A stretch of DNA of 6,895 bases from NCBI GenBank assembly GCA_964506645.1, contig CAZDML010000108.1, positions 1-6,895 of the forward strand. Reading direction: 5' to 3'. Within the stretch, counting starts at the first letter, position 1. Each line of letters begins with the position of its first letter. The notes below the pieces were generated by a model that saw nothing but the letters and a program-made list of their open reading frames with translations, was not told the origin of the DNA and searched no databases. Origin of the DNA: CAZDML01 sp964506645 (GTDB lineage: Bacteria > Elusimicrobiota > Elusimicrobia > 2-01-FULL-59-12). Of the stretch, positions 6,137 to 6,895 are shown piece after piece. Both the position numbers and the translations under genes were made by a program.

Positions 6137-6163
6137 CGGGGATTTTGATATCCTTAGCCCTTC

Positions 6164-6895
6164 ATGGAACGAACTCTGTATTGTGGAGATCTTCGCAAAG
6201 AACACGTCGGCCAGACGCAGGTCCTTTGCGGCTGGGTACATAGCCGCCGGGACCATGGCGGGGTGCTCTTTTGCGACCTACGGGACCGCACCGGCCTTGT
6301 GCAGGTCGTGTTCCATCCGGACCGCAAAGACCTTTTTGCGCAGGCGCAGAAGCTAGGCAGCGAATTTGTGATCCGCGTGAGTGGTCAGGTCGTGCTGCGG
6401 CCGGAAGGCACACGCAACGCCAACATCGGAACCGGGGATGTCGAGTTCCAGGCCGAAGCCCTCACCATCCTAAATACGTGCCAGCCGTTGCCGTTTGAAA
6501 TTTCCGAGTATTCGGATGTCGGAGAAGATGTGCGTCTGCGCTACCGGTTCCTTGATTTACGCCGCCCGCCGATTCAGCGGAATATCCAGAAGCGCCATGT
6601 GATTACCCAGGCAATCCGCCAGTCGCTGACCGAGCAGGGGTTCCTGGAAATTGAAACTCCCTTTCTCACCAAATCCACACCGGAAGGCGCGCGCGATTTC
6701 CTCGTTCCTTCCCGGCTTTCCCAAGGCGAGTTTTATGCGCTGCCGCAGAGTCCGCAGCTTTTCAAGCAGCTTTTGATGGTTTCTGGATACGACAAGTACT
6801 ACCAGGTCGCTCGCTGTTTCCCCGATGAAGACCAGCGTGCTGACCGTCAGCCCGAATTTACCCAGATCGATTTAGAACTTTCCTTCGCGGATGAA
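6164..6895 (+). CDS. aspS: Aspartyl-tRNA synthetase, N-terminal 244 codons (runs off the edge)
   Basis: This class II synthetase charges tRNA with aspartate in the cytoplasm. The start MERTLYCGDLRKEHVGQ is typical. The OB-fold anticodon-binding domain (about 1-105) carries GWVHSRRDHGGVLFCDLRDR. The bacterial catalytic domain then begins, with RLRYRFLDLRRP (124-135), motif 1 around QGFLEIETPFLTKSTPEGAR (158-177), the substrate-binding ALPQSPQLFKQLLM (192-205) and motif 2 YYQVARCFPDEDQRADRQPE (212-231). The family is about 590 aa, so some 40 percent is visible. His31 and Gly82 match the pattern described for non-discriminating enzymes. Motif 2 has Pro220 where the family has the ATP-binding Arg (FRDED). 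No Shine-Dalgarno precedes the ATG, and only weak promoter matches (TTGGAA 6125-6130, TATCCT 6149-6154) are seen. It is divergent from the minus-strand operon by 63 bp. Confidence 0.95.
   Translation, partial: MERTLYCGDLRKEHVGQTQVLCGWVHSRRDHGGVLFCDLRDRTGLVQVVFHPDRKDLFAQAQKLGSEFVIRVSGQVVLRPEGTRNANIGTGDVEFQAEALTILNTCQPLPFEISEYSDVGEDVRLRYRFLDLRRPPIQRNIQKRHVITQAIRQSLTEQGFLEIETPFLTKSTPEGARDFLVPSRLSQGEFYALPQSPQLFKQLLMVSGYDKYYQVARCFPDEDQRADRQPEFTQIDLELSFADE

Overview
This looks like a piece of a bacterial chromosome, probably assembled from a metagenome because it contains a run of ten Ns. Base composition is mid-to-high GC. Several things are reminiscent of Candidatus Omnitrophota or a neighbouring uncultured phylum: the style of the large secreted (alpha/alpha)6-like protein, the tail protein at the left edge, the AC-rich palindromic spacer whose translation reads like 'NSKIQTNDKHQTRN', and the 'PAKAGAQ/WIPACAGMT' type REP element. 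That assignment is an impression from recognised family styles and was not computed.

Layout. Bases 1-186 are the 3' end of a plus-strand gene. Bases 187-306 are an AC-rich spacer with nested inverted repeats that can serve as a two-way terminator. Five genes follow, all on the minus strand. Read in the direction of transcription (right to left) they are: a small secreted helical/TPR-like protein (6100-5537), an SH3b-NlpC/P60 peptidase (5540-4537), an enolase-superfamily dipeptide epimerase (4540-3470), a DUF819-type membrane protein (3473-2307), and, after a 149-bp spacer with its own ribosome binding site, a 616-aa secreted protein (2157-307). A 63-bp divergent promoter region separates this block from aspS (aspartyl-tRNA synthetase), which starts at 6164 on the plus strand and runs off the right edge.

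How the genes fit together. The first four minus-strand genes are joined by three 4-bp ATGA stop/start overlaps, which indicates one translationally coupled operon. A YkfC-like NlpC/P60 endopeptidase next to a YkfB-like dipeptide epimerase is the core of murein-peptide use: the peptidase would release L-Ala-gamma-D-Glu from stem peptides and the epimerase would convert it to L-Ala-L-Glu. The DUF819 protein is therefore a candidate transporter for the peptide or its products, which is an inference from position.

Most notable observation. The N gap falls inside one arm of a two-hairpin REP-like element that lies within the 5' end of the peptidase gene. The sister hairpin predicts that exactly two bases (GC) are missing. 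Inserting those two bases joins a start codon at 5540, which overlaps the upstream stop as ATGA, in frame to the peptidase. The repeat would then encode most of the signal peptide. A second repeat-like hairpin supplies the last codons and stop of the DUF819 gene.
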